Below are positions 5,006-5,502 of a stretch of DNA of 5,502 nt, in pieces; positions within the stretch are counted from its first letter, which is position 1, and the number at the start of each line of letters is the position of its first letter. The position numbers were made by a program, and so were the translations under genes. The notes below the pieces were generated by a model. It had not been told where the DNA came from and made no database searches. It saw only the letters and a list, made by a program, of their open reading frames with translations. Origin of the DNA: an uncultured Collinsella sp. (GTDB lineage Bacteria > Actinomycetota > Coriobacteriia > Coriobacteriales > Coriobacteriaceae); the NCBI GenBank assembly GCA_902469555.1, contig CABRDB010000056.1:1-5502 (forward strand). Reading direction: 5' to 3'.

Positions 5006-5502
5006 GTGTCTGATCAACAGCAAGAAAACGAAATAACGACGACGCAAGCCGCTCCCGCTGCACCGGTTGCGTCGGACCAGGTCGCGGCGCCCGCGCAAGC
5101 CTCGGCTCCTGAGACGCCTAAGGCTGCTTCGACGCCTACGCCTGTAGCGGCTGAGAAGGCCGTGTCTGCAACTGGTGAGGAGGCTGCTCCGGCAAAGCCC
5201 AAGCGTACGCGCCGCGCGGCCAAGCCTGCCGATGACGGCGAGGAGGTCACCAAGCCCAAGCGCCGTACCACGCGCACGACGCGCGCCAAGCGTACCGTTG
5301 CAGCTGACTCCTCGGCGCCGATTTCCGATGAGGTCGCGCAGGCACGTGCGTTGGCGCAGATTAGCGAGGCTCAGGTGGTGCGCGCCCGCCGTCGTGCTGC
5401 CGAGCGTGAGGCCGCGGCTCTGACCGAGCTTGCAGCTCCGTTTGTGCCCGAGACGCCTGCCGCCACCGAGACCCCTGTCGCCGACCAGCCAACCGAGAAG
5501 CC
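5006..5502 (+). CDS. Low-complexity, basic N-terminus of a large protein, possibly transcription terminator Rho; 3'-truncated
   Basis: 165 codons plus two bases are visible and the frame is open to the window end. GTG 5006 is the likely start: an in-frame TGA lies at 4994-4996 and no other start codon lies between; the ribosome binding site is weak (AAGAAAG at 4986-4992). Residues 1-62 are rich in Ala, Pro, Thr and Gln (SDQQQENEITTTQAAPAAP...). Residues 64-97 carry two KPKR blocks and many Arg/Thr. About 106-143 looks helical, with an ARRRAAERE stretch, and a second Ala/Pro/Thr stretch follows. No signal peptide or membrane segment is seen. Such disordered basic extensions precede the RNA-binding domain of Rho in many high-GC Gram-positives, and argS and rho share a neighbourhood in several actinobacteria. 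IF-2, RNase E/G or another nucleic-acid-binding protein remain possible. That it is a gene is likely; the Rho identity is a guess from context. Confidence 0.7.
   Translation, partial: MSDQQQENEITTTQAAPAAPVASDQVAAPAQASAPETPKAASTPTPVAAEKAVSATGEEAAPAKPKRTRRAAKPADDGEEVTKPKRRTTRTTRAKRTVAADSSAPISDEVAQARALAQISEAQVVRARRRAAEREAAALTELAAPFVPETPAATETPVADQPTEK

Overview
The window looks like chromosomal DNA of a high-GC Gram-positive bacterium. Collinsella or another member of the Coriobacteriia is my best guess, from GC-rich third codon positions, a CarD-family regulator, strong AAGGAGG-type ribosome binding sites and AT-rich spacers. I had no database search, so this assignment is an inference. All recognised genes are housekeeping genes; no phage, CRISPR, tRNA or rRNA was seen.

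Layout. Bases 1-1014 (+) hold the C-terminal four fifths of proA (proline synthesis), whose start lies outside the window. It converges on two minus-strand genes: an HD-superfamily hydrolase (1684 to 1085) and a CarD-type RNA polymerase-binding regulator (2277 to 1792). A 41-base hairpin repeat sits on each side of the HD gene and probably serves as terminator for proA/HD and for the CarD gene. A 342-base AT-rich spacer separates the CarD gene from the divergent argS (2620-4473, arginyl-tRNA synthetase), which ends in a classic intrinsic terminator. The 532-base spacer after argS contains a 154-base imperfect palindrome (4598-4751), a good extended -10 promoter (4834-4861) and a structured leader of about 140 bases. 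These lead to a GTG-initiated gene at 5006 that runs off the end of the window. Only its low-complexity Ala/Pro/Thr and Lys/Arg-rich N-terminus is visible; the argS neighbourhood makes transcription terminator Rho a reasonable but unproven guess.

How the genes fit together. The genes are not one pathway: they appear to be separate transcription units of core metabolism (proA), translation (argS), transcription control (CarD and perhaps Rho) and an uncharacterised hydrolase. The most unusual content is in the spacers: the near-identical hairpins around the HD gene and the palindrome whose two arms both begin an open frame with Met-x-Val-Tyr-Tyr-Asp-Glu. The CarD protein also lacks the tryptophan that CarD proteins normally use to wedge open promoter DNA.
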